This document shows positions 24,635-36,332 of a stretch of 64,000 nucleotides of DNA, piece after piece. The notes under the pieces were generated by a model, which ran no database searches, was not told where the DNA came from, and saw only the letters and a list, made by a program, of their open reading frames with translations. A program made the position numbers and the translations under genes. Within the stretch, counting starts at the first letter, position 1; the number at the start of each line of letters is the position of its first letter. The stretch is from Alisma plantago-aquatica (lineage: Eukaryota > Streptophyta > Magnoliopsida > Alismatales > Alismataceae): contig OY856409.1 in the NCBI GenBank assembly GCA_963693085.1, positions 1,616,979,711-1,617,043,710 of the forward strand. Reading direction: 5' to 3'.

Positions 24635-25597
24635 ATGTCTGGAGGACATGAGGAATACGTTGCTGAGAGAAATTTTGTTGCACCAGTAGAAGGTGCCAGG
24701 GATTAGGCAAGAGAAGAAATAGTGCATGAGAATCCCCATGTTGATGAAGTCATGATGAAAAACCCAGCCTTTTCTACACTTTTTGGGCAATTCATGACTA
24801 CAGTAATGCATATGATGGATCGGATGCTAGCACCGGCACCTAGGGCACCAGTTTCCAATGAGGGATATGGGTCTGGTAAGACCTTTGAACGACTACATCG
24901 TGTAGGAGCCATAGAATATGCTGGGACATCTGACCCAGCAGATGCTGATCTCTGGCTCACTGAGTTAGAAAAGGCTTTTAAGATCCTTAGTATACCGGAT
25001 GCTGACAAAGTTAATCATGTTGTGTACCTTTTGAAGGGTAGTGCTGGACATTGGTGGGCTATAGAATAAATAAAAAGGAATGATGAAGAGGTTGGATGGG
25101 AGGAATTTCATTGAGAATTTGTCAATAAGTATTTTCCAAAGACTTATTTAGATGAAAAGATCTCATAGTTTGAGACGATACGATAGGGAGCCATGTCAAT
25201 AAGTGAATATGAGGTTAAGTTCATGGAACTTTTACGATTTTGTCCTCAGATGGATGCTACTGAGGAGGAAAAGATTTGACATTTTCAGAAAGGATTGAAT
25301 GCTGAGATGTCTTTTTTAGCTTCTGCCCTAGAAAGTAGAGAGAGGTTTGCTACATTTGTGGAGTCAATTCGAAGGATAGAAGGGTCTATGATAAAGAAAC
25401 ATGAGACAGACCTTAAAAGGAAGTCTAAACAGTCACAAGAACAAGGAATTGATGGTATTAAACAATCAAAGATTTCAGTAGTACCGACTCAACCACAATG
25501 TAGTGCACCCAAGCAGCAGTCACCTAAAAGGCTTCGAGCTTTCTATAGATGTGGACAGAGAGGACATCTGAGGTGGAAATGTCCAAATAGAAAGTGA
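24635..25597 (+). pseudogene. gag: Ty3/gypsy gag, one frame with six stop codons
   Basis: Gag would form the particle that packages element RNA. The frame from ATG 24635 runs without any frameshift to TGA 25595-25597 (321 codons) but has in-frame stops at 24704, 25067, 25112, 25166, 25184 and 25277. The retrotransposon-gag domain is clear: DPADADLWLTELEKAF at about residues 109-124, then LLKGSAGHWW. The C-terminal zinc knuckle reads FYRCGQRGHLRWKC, so the first Cys of the CCHC set is Phe. All six stops are one C-to-T change from CAA, CAG or CGA. The 24722-25069 and 25295-25597 open pieces are parts of this frame. Confidence 0.88.
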
Positions 25598-26679
25598 TAA
25601 GGTGAACCAACAGACAAGACACTAGACAACTTGTAAGAGGTAGACATGTCAAGATAAAACTTTCTATTTTGAGATATCATCTACTCTCTACTATAAGAAT
25701 GGTAGTGTTGTTTAGTTCACCTGTATAATCCTTCGAGGATATGAGGAAGAGATAAGTAGAATAAAAACTTATGTTCAATTTAATATTCTTTTATATGTTT
25801 TGAAATTCCTCTTTCTTTGTTAAGGAAGGGAAGAGATGAAAAAGGAACTCAGAGAAAAATCTGATATATTGAGTATATCAAAATTTAAAGAGATGAAAAC
25901 ACAAAATAAAATAAATACATACTACCTAATTTCAGTTCTTGAATACCCTGGCCAGGTATTTATTTATTCAAGGCAAGGTAAGTATGACATACCTAGATTG
26001 TTATCTTTCTGATTACTCTGATCAAGTAATCATTCTGAAACAATCTAAAGAAGCCTAATCAAGAAGGAGATGTGGCATGGATATTTCTACCACATTCTAA
26101 TTGATATACGGAGGAATTTGATTATAAATCAACTTATAAACAAAAATGAAGATGAGGATATGATGTGTTATTAACACGTGTTAGAAACAAAGGTAAGGAA
26201 TTCTGGTATCTGAGAAATATCAGTTTAATTTATGATGGTTATCTGGAATGGGTAACTGTGGAATCAGTCCAGTTACCTAATGTAGTATGGAGTCTATGGA
26301 CATCATATGTTAGGGGTTTATGCTTTGCATAAACATAACATTGATGAGAATGAACTATTTGAATGAATAATTTTAAAATTATTGCAAGAAAAGTTTATCA
26401 AATTAAATTAACAAATAACCTCTATCTAAATAAGAAAAGAGTTACCTCACACAGAATTAACTCCACAGTCAATAACAAAAGGACAGTGGAGTATGTGCCC
26501 TATATGTTTGCTTCTATGAGAATTTTGGGTGAAAGAACCTTGTACTGATCAAAGTTCTATGGTGTCTCCATAACAAATGAGATGTTATGTGGAGACTTGA
26601 TGATATAATGAAAGAATAATATCTGTCTCCTTTTTATCTGGGATTTCGAGGACGAAATCCTTATTAGGGGTTTATGATT
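25598..26679 (+). other. Gag-only element, internal region after gag, with PPT block
   Basis: No pol domain is visible in about 1.1 kb. 25940-26050 matches the array internal regions (15431-15545 and about 36105-36210) in reverse complement. The segment 26641-26658 (GGATTTCGAGGACGAAATCC) is the conserved block that precedes the 3-prime LTR in Tekay/Del-like gypsy elements, followed by a weak polypurine stretch TTAGGGGTTTATGATT directly before the LTR. Confidence 0.7.
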
Positions 26680-29600
26680 TGTAACATCCCTAACCTGGGT
26701 TATGCCTCAACCCTAGATGTTTTTCTTAATAAAGTTAATTATATGATTGCTCTTATTTCTTGAAAAGTAATTAAGTTTCAAGAGGAACTTATGTTTCAAT
26801 TTTAGTCCTTTTCGAATAATGTTGAAACATTGTTTTACTTGTTTTGGACTAAAGTGCAAATTACCCAAGTTGAGGGGTTAAATTGAAAATGTTACATGGT
26901 AATATGTTCCTCATATGTTTAAGAATCATGAGAATGAATATGATGCAGAGGTATGGTTTGTGGTAGCCTGAGTACCAAGAAAGAGCTGATAAAGCAATGT
27001 TTGTGCATTAAAACCTAGTTTTGGTATAATGTGCAAATTACCCAAAACCCAGGGTTTAATATGAAAAGTACCACTTCAAAATAGTCCCTAATGTTTCTTG
27101 TCATCATGTATAGAAAATAAAATGAGAGGGGTGTCTCATTTGTATCTCTTTGGAGGAGAGAGAATCTTGATATTAAAATAATCAAGATTTAAGCTTAATT
27201 GGAACTTTACTTCAATTAATGCAAAAATAAATATATTAATTGAAGATCCCTTTAACCAAAAGGTGAGGGATGATCTTAAAAAAGTATGGATATCCATGTG
27301 CCTTGCAAAGGTACTAAAATATCTAAAGGAAGTGGATAACTCACTCACATTATTAAAAGAAAAAGAATTATCCACTAACTTTAGGATATTATTATTAAAT
27401 GGATTAAGGTGCTTAGTTTGTTTTTATATAAATCATGGATAATTGAGAGTAATAAGAGGCAAGGAAGATAGCCTCGTATCTAAGTAATAGGTGGGGGGCA
27501 AGTGGCAAGGAAATGGAGGAGATAATCCCAACTTTCTCTCTCTTAAATGAATTTTTCATAAAATTCACATATATGCTCCTTTATCCATGAGTTGAAAGGG
27601 TAATTTCGAAACCCCTTTCACTTCTTGCTTGCAAAAACGACCAAGGGAGATTGGATAAATAGTAGGACGACCACCAACCTGTTGGTAAGCTTCTTGACCT
27701 TCTTTCACCATGATTTCATGGTGGAAATCGAAAATAAATGATGGATTTCTTCTTTTCTCCATGCAATCTTCTATCCTAGCCGTTTCTTTTCACTCAAAAG
27801 CTTGAGGACGAGCTTGGGATAGTTTAGAAAGCTTATTAAACCATTAAATACGTGGATCTTGGAGCTTTGAATCTCAATTGGAGGCGGGTTATATAACTTA
27901 AACCCTTAAATGTTGTTATTGCATTCAATTCTCCATTAATTGTTGATCATTTTGTTCTACTTGGAATTCCCTTGATCCATTGATATAATTACCATGAAAA
28001 TGGTAGTAGCTTTTGAATTAAAGAAGGTAGATGATTATGACATCATCTTAGGAACACATTCCAACAAGTTTCTATTGCAAATAGTTTCAACAATATGGTC
28101 CAATCGGTTTCACCAAAACCGTTTGGTGACCAAACGGTTAGCAAACTATTTGGAGGTTTGGACCCCAAACCGTTTATAAGGGTTGACCATTTGGATGGTT
28201 TGAATGTTTTAGGTCAGGACCCTAGTACATTTTTGATGATGATCTAATGGATTCAATTGATTAGTTCAATATATGGACAATCCTCCAATTAGAAACCCTA
28301 ATCGGGTTAGGTGTTGAAATTTCAATTGGTTGATGTAATATGTTGGGTTGATTAACCCAAACGGTCTCAAGACCATTTGTAGGTCAACCAAGACCTTTTG
28401 GAGGTCAACCAAGACCGTTTAGAGGTCTAGGGTCGAGTATGGTTGAGTATTTGAAGATCCAAAGATATCAAATTGAAATGCAATCAATAGCTAATTTGAT
28501 GATCGATTCAATGATGCAAACCCTAGCTGATTTTCACAAATTTCATTAAAGGTTTGAGTCAAACGGTCTCAAGACCATTTGGAGGTTATCCAAACGACCT
28601 CAAGACCATTTGAGGTCAGGTCATGTCATGGTTTGATGATGATCCAATGATTTCAATTGGACTAGTTCCATAATGTCAACCATTGATGGTTCCTTGATTT
28701 TAAAACCCTAATTGATGGTTTCTTGATTATAAACCCTAGTTCAATTGGGTTCAAAACCCTAATTGAAGGTCCAATTTAAGGGTGATTCAATGGTCCAATT
28801 GAAGAATAAATCAGTGGTTTAATTAATAGATAGTTTAATGTTTGAAATCCTGAATTGATAAGGTGATGGAAGACCTTTTTGGTCCATTCCGTTTTGAGAG
28901 AGTTTGGACCAAACGGTCTTAAGACCGTTTGAGTCCAAACGGTCTCAAGACTGTTTGAGATCAAACGGTCTCAAGACTATTTGATACCAAACGGTCTCAA
29001 ACCGTTTGGAGACCCAAGTGGTTTCAAGTGTAAATTGTCCATACGGTTTCATTATTGTTTTGCTTAAACGGTTTCAAACCGTTTGGAGCATCAATGGTCA
29101 AGAACGTTTGGATGTTTCAATGTGATTAAGTCAATTGGAAACCTAAGGTGATGAAAGATAAAATGACCCTATGGTTGCTACTTATTTATCTCAAAGATAA
29201 TCACTAGGGTTGTACCTTTAAGGTACTAAGTAATTGGTGACCCTAGATGAGTTAATCCCTGAAGCTTAAGTAAGCAATATTTTAATACACTATGTCAACC
29301 CTAATTGGATTTGTTTAATTAAAGGGTTGGTTGACCTAATTTATCCAAGCTTGACATAGTCAACATCCTAGAAAGGATGAGAGAGAGATGAATCCATACA
29401 TGTAGGATAATCATGTAATGGATAAGCCTTAAACACTATCAATATGAATAAACTAAGATTTTAGGGTATGATCTTTGATGAAGTGATCATGAAACCCTAG
29501 ATGAGGGTGATTCCATAAGAAACCCTAATTGAGGGTGATTCCATGAGGAACCCTAGTTGAGGGTGATTCCATGAGAAACCCTACTTGAGGGTGATTCCAT

Positions 29601-32295
29601 GAGGAACCCTAATGAAGGGTGATTTCATGTGTAACCCTAATTGAGGGTGATGCCATGTGAAACCTTAATTGAGGGTGATGCCATGTGAAACCCTATGAAT
29701 GGTATGACGAGGAGCCCTAATACAGAGTGAAGGTATGTGAAACTCTAATTTGGAGTTATGATACATGAAACCTTAATCTTGGGCAATATTATGACAAACC
29801 AGAACCCTAATAATAAAATAGTGGGTAAAGCCTTATAAAGGTGAAATATCTCAAATGGTTGATTATAGAAAACCTTATGGTAAGAATGCCTTAACATGAG
29901 ATGAGTCCATATCTTTTAAGATAGTTGGACCATTCTTGTGTGTGACCTATGCACTTCATGGTAAGAGTGATAGGTTAGTGAATGATAGTGTTAAGATGGG
30001 AAACACCTTAATCCAAGATAAGTTGATAACTCAAGAAAGTTGGAAGAGATGAGGAATGTGATACATCAAGATATGATAGGTATCACCTTTAGCATTCCAG
30101 GGTTGATATACCTTGATGCACCTCAAATACAATATACTTGGACAAGAAACACATGAAGTGTGTTATGTAAATTGTTACAATGAAATGTAATGAGTTAGAT
30201 ATACTTTGATAAGCATAGGCTAATATACCATGAGAATGGGGTTAAGCCAAACTATTGAGTATGATGTAGTCATACCAGGAGAAGGATGGGAAATGAACTC
30301 ATACCCTGTATTGATAATCATTTAATGATAAATGTTAAGAGTAATAAACATGATTGTATACTCGAGATGTTTAATGGCCTTGTGAGCCATATGGTTAGAT
30401 GTTGCCTAGTGAGAGGTGACAAGATGTTTAATGGCCTTGTGAGCCATATGGTTAGTTGTTGCCTAGTGAGAGGTGACAAGATGTTTTATGAGCCTTACAA
30501 GCCATGAGAATAATTGTGGCCTAGTGAGAGGTACCAAGATGATTATAAAAGTTCACTATAAGAAATGATAATAATAGACCTAATAAAAGGAACAATTGTA
30601 TTTAATAAGGAAAGAACAGCAATGAAGGCTAACCTCAGGGTTCAGAGCCTAGAGAATGATGTGATGATCAATGATGAGTTAAAGGAATTTATATTCCATG
30701 ATCTATGTAATCAGGATTGGTTAAAGTCCAATGACTGGTTGTGTAATTAGGATTGATTAAAGTCCAATGCCTGGTTGTGAAATCAGGATTGGTTAGAGTC
30801 CAATGCCTGGCGGTGTAATCAGGATTGGTAGTGTCCAATGCCTAACGGTGTAATCAGGATTGGTTGAATTCCAATGCCTGGCTGTGAAGTCAGGATTCGT
30901 TAGAGTCCAATGCCTGGCTGTGTAATTAGGATTGGTTAAAGTCCAATGTCTGGTGGTGTAATCAGGTTTGGCAGAGTCCAATACCTGACAGAGGCATGAG
31001 GCTTGTAATTAGGATTGGTTAAAGTCCAATACCTGGTAGAGGTATGAAGCCTGTAATCAGGATTGGTTAAAGTCCAATGCCTGGATGTGAAATCAAGGTT
31101 GGTTAAAGTCCAATGCCTGGCTGTGAAATTAGGTTTGGTTAAAGTCCAATGCCTGGCTGTGTAATCAGGGTTGGTTAAAGTCCAATGCCTGGCTGTGAAA
31201 TCAGGATTGGTGGTGTCCAATGCCTGGCGGTGTAATCAGGTTTGGAAGAGTCCAATACCTGGCAGAGGCTTAATGCCTGCAATGATGACACATGATTGGT
31301 AATAACCCAATGCCTGTAATGATGACACATGATTGGTAATAACCCAATGCCTGTAATGATGACACAAAATTGGTAATAACCCAATGTCTGTAATGATGAC
31401 ACATGATTGGTAATAACCTAATGCTTGTAATGATGACACATGATCGGTAATAACCCAATGCCTATATTAATGATATATGAGTACATGGTAGATGTAATCC
31501 CTTATCTGTTTAGTAGATTGGCTAAGGCTAGCAGATTGAAACAAGAATGGCTCAGGGGTGACATATCAAGATAATGAGTGTCACAAGAGAAGTTTGACAT
31601 AATGATATAGTTTGATAGACAAATGATATACAAGTTTTTCCTATTCATTATGAAGAGAATAGATGATTCACTGCTCTATCATAAACAGTTGCAATACTTT
31701 AAAAGATTAGAATGTTCTAAACTACTTATCCTCTGCCCAATTTTATATCATTAATCTGCAATAATAATATTTTTGGAAGAGTGTTATATCTCTCACTGGG
31801 GAAATTACAATTGTCTCACCCCCATGGGATCCAACATTTTTAGGTGGACAAGCACGGAGGAGACTGAGAATATCTTGCAGAGGAAGAGCATCAGCAGCAG
31901 CAGTGACAGCAGTGACATCTCAAGTTGAGTGCACTGTCTGTCGTGTCTTATAGATAGAAGTCATATGTGTCGTCTTTGTACTCTCAGGTCCTCAGAGTTA
32001 GTAGTTAATATTTTTACATCGATCTGAGTTTTTGGCTTGATGCCTCAAGGTTCTTATATTGTTTGTGTTTAGCTTTTAACAAGGCAGTGGATATTGTAAC
32101 TCTCGAGAAGAGATGGTACAAAATATGTACTTATGAACCAGGATGTAAATGTAATACATTGGTTCTTGTTGAAAGAGTTTTCCTATGATTGGATCTCTTT
32201 GAAAAAGGTTTTAATTTTTAGTGATTTTTGTTAATCTGTTGTGAATGATACACTTCCGCATTAGTTAATCTTGTTTTTGTGAGTTGGATGCCACA
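26680..32295 (+). repeat. Gag-only element, right LTR
   Basis: 5616 bp, TGTAACATCC to GGATGCCACA. It carries the same internal repeats as the left LTR: hairpin cluster 28100-29090 with a perfect 22-bp palindrome at 28910-28931, ACCCTAATTGAGGGT repeats 29490-29760, 57-bp units 30366-30540, 36-bp units 30706-31270 and 37-bp units 31280-31470. Open frames in it mirror those of the left LTR and are not genes. Confidence 0.92.
28910..28931. repeat. Perfect 22-bp palindrome
   Basis: Arms CAAACGGTCTT and AAGACCGTTTG are exact reverse complements with no loop. The left-LTR counterpart near 21137-21160 has one arm changed (ACAGTCTT), so the palindrome is better preserved here. Confidence 0.9.
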
Positions 32296-32300
32296 CCATA
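32296..32300. repeat. Target-site duplication CCATA, right
   Basis: Exact copy of 18907-18911, directly after the LTR end CCACA. LTR2 sequence (GGTTGTGAAGACC) resumes immediately. Confidence 0.92.
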
Positions 32301-33871
32301 GGTTGTGAAGACCTGATCCACCATCACTAGTGACCATTAAGTCATCATAGGTTGTTAGATCAACACTATATTTATTAATCACCATAGAATATCAAGCTAA
32401 TGTCACCATTGATTGATAGCATCATTAGGGTATTTAGTTGTTGATCATTAAGCTTATAATTAGGCCAAAACATGACCTAAGGGGTGAATGTCAGTTGACA
32501 CCCTTGGTCACCACCATCAGTTGTCATGAAGACATCACCATACAGTTGTTTCAATGGTACCATCATCGGGTCATGAGTTTATAGAAGAAATCAGCTTAAA
32601 ACCCTAAAATTGACCATTGGTTGATAAATGCTTAGCACCATAGGTTGTCAAACCAACCTAATCCAAGTCATATTATATCTTAGGAAGAACTTACATATGA
32701 ATACATATTCTTCTAGAACTGAAATCATAGTAGGGAACATTATAAAAATCAAAATCCAAATCAAGCATAGCTTTTTAGTGCATGGATCATTATTTTCAAG
32801 TAAGAACATGAGCTGGCAAGATTATGGTAAGCAATAAATGTGGAGCAAGTTATAAATATTGCCTCTATTGAGAAGATGAAATCCCAAATAGAAGAAAAAT
32901 CAAGCAGGTAGGGTAGAAAATCCAAACGTAAGCTGTGAACTCGTCCATTTAGCACCTTTCTTCATCAAATGAGCAAACCCTAAGCATAAGGAGCAAGAAA
33001 GGTAGGGTTTTAGAGCTTTAGAGCAATTTCTACCAAGGAACAACAAGGTTCCGACCTGGAAAAAGGCAGGAGGAAGGATAACAAAGAAATAAATGGAGTA
33101 AAGAAGGGAATTTTTACTCTTTTAGGTCAAGATCACTAGAAGGAAGCTTTTTATACCGTAAAAGGAAGTCAATTACAACCCTAGAGATTTTTCCCAAGAA
33201 GATCCCCACTTTCTTCTTCCTTGGATAGGAAATTCATAGTAGCACAGAGGGTAAACGAGGTTTGTAGAAGGAGGGAAGTGGTGGAGAGCAAATGGATCAT
33301 TTGGGTGCTTAAGGATAAGATATGAAACTTTAAGATAAAGAAAAAGAAAATGTTGAAGTTCTAGTATCTTTCCAAGTGTCTATGACCTTAAACTATTGAG
33401 AATATACAAGCACACACACAAGCAGCTCCCCCGCCGTCCATATAGACATGCTTAGCTATCCTTTTTCGAATTTCCAAGCCAATAAAATAATTCATTAGTT
33501 GATAGCTACTAAAGGTAGCTCATCCATGAAGGGGTAAACCCTAAATTACCCTTGAGGAAAACACCTTCAAACCAAGGTTTAAATAGGCACTCGATGGACC
33601 AACAAGATCAAGAATGATGAGAGAATATCCAAGGAACATAATGCAAGTGATAAATTTCAAAGAAAACCTCTCAATTGGGTAAATTGTAGAAAAGTCCAAA
33701 ATGTGCATAAAATTGCATGACTTGCTCAAACAGTGTCCAAATTGGACCAAATTTGAAACTTAAGCTTGTCTTATGATTTCAAAGCATATCAAAAGGCTAG
33801 ATTCGGTTATAATAATTCAATTTTGATAATTAATCTTATTCAACACTTTAATCAAGGTTAGGAGTCTCACA

Positions 33872-36332
33872 ACCATAAACCCCTAATAGCGATTTCACCC
33901 TCGAAATCCAAGGTACACATAGATGGACACTTCTCATGCACGTCATACTCAATATTACACATGGTTACTTCCATATTATAGTAATGTCACATCACTCTTA
34001 CAGAGGTCATATTCTTCTCTTTCAATTCATACATATCTTATCTTGGGTCAGGACAAAAAACCCCACATAAGAAGACATTTGCAAATATGGAACATAGAAA
34101 CTTGTCGTGCCACCTGTATAAATCAAGTAGTAACTTTCAACTTAAAATTATATATATCATCCTAAAATTATATCTATTGTATCACCACATTACTCAAAAG
34201 TCATACTCAATGTCTCTTATCAAACCTAGAACATTATGTATCTCTTATCATATGTAACTTTACAAGGTTTCATCTCTATGCTCCTTTAATGGATGTTGTA
34301 ATTAAAAACTCCACAAACCATGTAGGAATACCCTAATTTTCAAGAACTATGGGGAATATGTTTTTAGAGGATTCTCTAATCATCTCAATGGTGGACTGAC
34401 CATCTGTTTGGTTGAAGAATCATACACTTGTCTATAATTGTTAACAAATATACATTCCCGATTAACATTGTTAGGGGTAGAGAAATGGCATTGTCTTCAT
34501 CTTATCAGGATTCACAACACATGTTAACAGAGGTATCATAACTCCAAGAGGATACTTTAGTCAACCCTCAACTCATTATTGCTAGACTTGTCACACATGA
34601 GTACAGTTGCTTCAACATTCTTAAGGTTTAGCAAAGATGTTAATCATGTTAATGACCATCTCTGAAATATTTTGAGATGTCATTATTCAAAGCTTGCTAC
34701 AACTTGTAAGACATGAACTAAACACTATGGTTCTCCTATTCATAAATTCTATTGGTACGTTGGTTAGTCTAAATGACATAACCCTAAACTTACCATGTTC
34801 ATGTAACTTATGCCATCTATTCTAACTCTTATGCATTTATATTTTGATCCTAGGTTTATCATAAAGGAACACAGTAACACATGTCTACTGATCAACAAAC
34901 CATCTATCCTTGATGGTGGTCTTGCCCAACTATCACTAGACCATACACAACATTATAGAATCACTTTTGTTTTTTCCTTCCAAACAACATTTATATGGTC
35001 ATCATCAACTCTCTCTCTCTCTCTATCTCTCTCTAAGGGAGAGGAATACTTGGAATGTTCATTTAATAAACATCTCCAAACTTCACATACTTCCATACTA
35101 TTGATACATATTGGATACTAGGATTCATTACCTTGGTATCCACCTCATGCACTATAAGGAACTCACATCCTTATATCATATAATTTTACCAACATAAAAA
35201 ATCTCAAGACATATAAGAGGAGTCTTCCTAATTATTGGAAGGCTCAAAAGCAAACTCATCACAAACTTTATGATCTTAGAACCATAGTCCAAGCAACCTT
35301 ATGCTATAATAAGCTATCCACCCTCATGTTTTCATCGAATCCACACATACCAAGTAGCAATGATCCACTTGAAAGTTGTGCCCTAAAAAGGAAAGACACA
35401 AAGGGAAACACACTTCCCATATCATAGTAGTATTTTTCAAGGGTCACTAGTAGAAAGGTAACCAATCATATTTTTCATTATGTAGGTTACAACTTCTTAT
35501 GTATAATTTTACCTTTTTCAGTTCAGGTTCCTTTCCATTAGCATAGGAATCATCATGATTAACATATCTCATTACTCCTTCCTTGATGACTATTTATCCC
35601 ACTAGGGTATGTTCTCTTATTTTATTATGTTTTTCAACCACTTATCAATAGGTAAATCATCATATTCCACAATTTCTTCATTAAACATGGATCATCTCTC
35701 TTAATTTATTTCATATGCCATGCTAATTTTACATTAAAAATTTCTTACATACATAGGTTGGTCAGAGATTAACCCAGGTTCCACTTTATTCCTTTGTCAT
35801 TGTTCCCATTCATCTTCTCATTTTATACTTATCATAGGAGTTCTATCCGTTTTATATGGATTTCATACCTTGAATCACTTTATAAGAACAAACTTATATG
35901 TCTTTTACTTTATTATCTTGTTGAGTTACATCTTCAAAAACTCCTCTTTTGCTTATTTATTTCGGATTTAGATTTCATGTTATTGTATCTTTCTCTTATA
36001 GTTACCAAACATTCAAGTTTTAATAGTTAATGGTGTAATTCTCATCTTCTCTTGAGGTAATATTGAGTTATCTGCACCATGATTTCTGATTCATTATGGT
36101 CTTTAGATTGTTTCAAAATGACTACTTGATTAGAGTAATAAAAAAGATAACAATCTAAGAGTTCCATACTTATCATTTCGTCAATAATTGAATACCTGGC
36201 TAGAGCACCCAAATACTGAGATTAGGTAGTATGCACCATATTTTTATGTCATATTCCTAATTTTGACATCATCCTAGTCCTAAGTCCTAGTGTCTCTGTA
36301 GACTCAATGAACCTAAAGCTCTGATACCAACT
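33872..36332 (-). mobile_element. Array internal region 2, intact and non-coding
   Basis: 2461 bp, uninterrupted, the reference copy for internal region 1. It holds the copia element 1 empty site GACAC at 33926-33930. No protein is supported; the 103-residue plus frame at 34810-35121 spans a CT microsatellite and is not conserved as an open frame in the sister copy. On the minus strand it starts at the PBS (36318-36329) and ends at the PPT-like stretch beside 33871. Confidence 0.75.
36318..36329 (-). promoter_or_regulatory. Primer-binding site, array internal region 2
   Basis: GCTCTGATACCA, complement of the initiator tRNA-Met site, three bases from the LTR3 start TGTGAGAAC. Confidence 0.85.

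Larger units (their letters stand above)
18912..32295 (+). mobile_element. Gag-only Ty3/gypsy element with 5.6-kb LTRs (TR-GAG/LARD type)
   Basis: A 13,384-bp plus-strand LTR retrotransposon with two very long LTRs (18912-24500 and 26680-32295), TG-CA ends, an exact 5-bp target duplication, a PBS and an internal region of only 2179 bp. That region holds a degraded gag frame and no protease, reverse transcriptase, RNase H or integrase. The gag type (central gag domain plus zinc knuckle) and the GATTTCGAGGACGAAATCC block before the 3-prime LTR point to Ty3/gypsy, close to Tekay/Del chromoviruses. It is non-autonomous and would need enzymes from a relative. LTRs make up 84 percent of its length, which is unusual. 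Confidence 0.9.
15658..33871 (-). repeat. LTR2 of the array, split by the 13.4-kb gag-only element
   Basis: The LTR sequence is 15658-18911 and 32301-33871, 4825 bp after removing the insertion and one duplicate CCATA. It begins TGTTAGAACC beside the PBS and ends GGAGTCTCACA. It aligns with LTR3 along its whole length and with LTR1 from 17376 on. It includes stretches of short repeated words (AACATAAGCAT-like, 16330-16800). No gene is seen; short open frames such as 15718-16065 minus recur only because the LTR is repeated. Confidence 0.8.
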
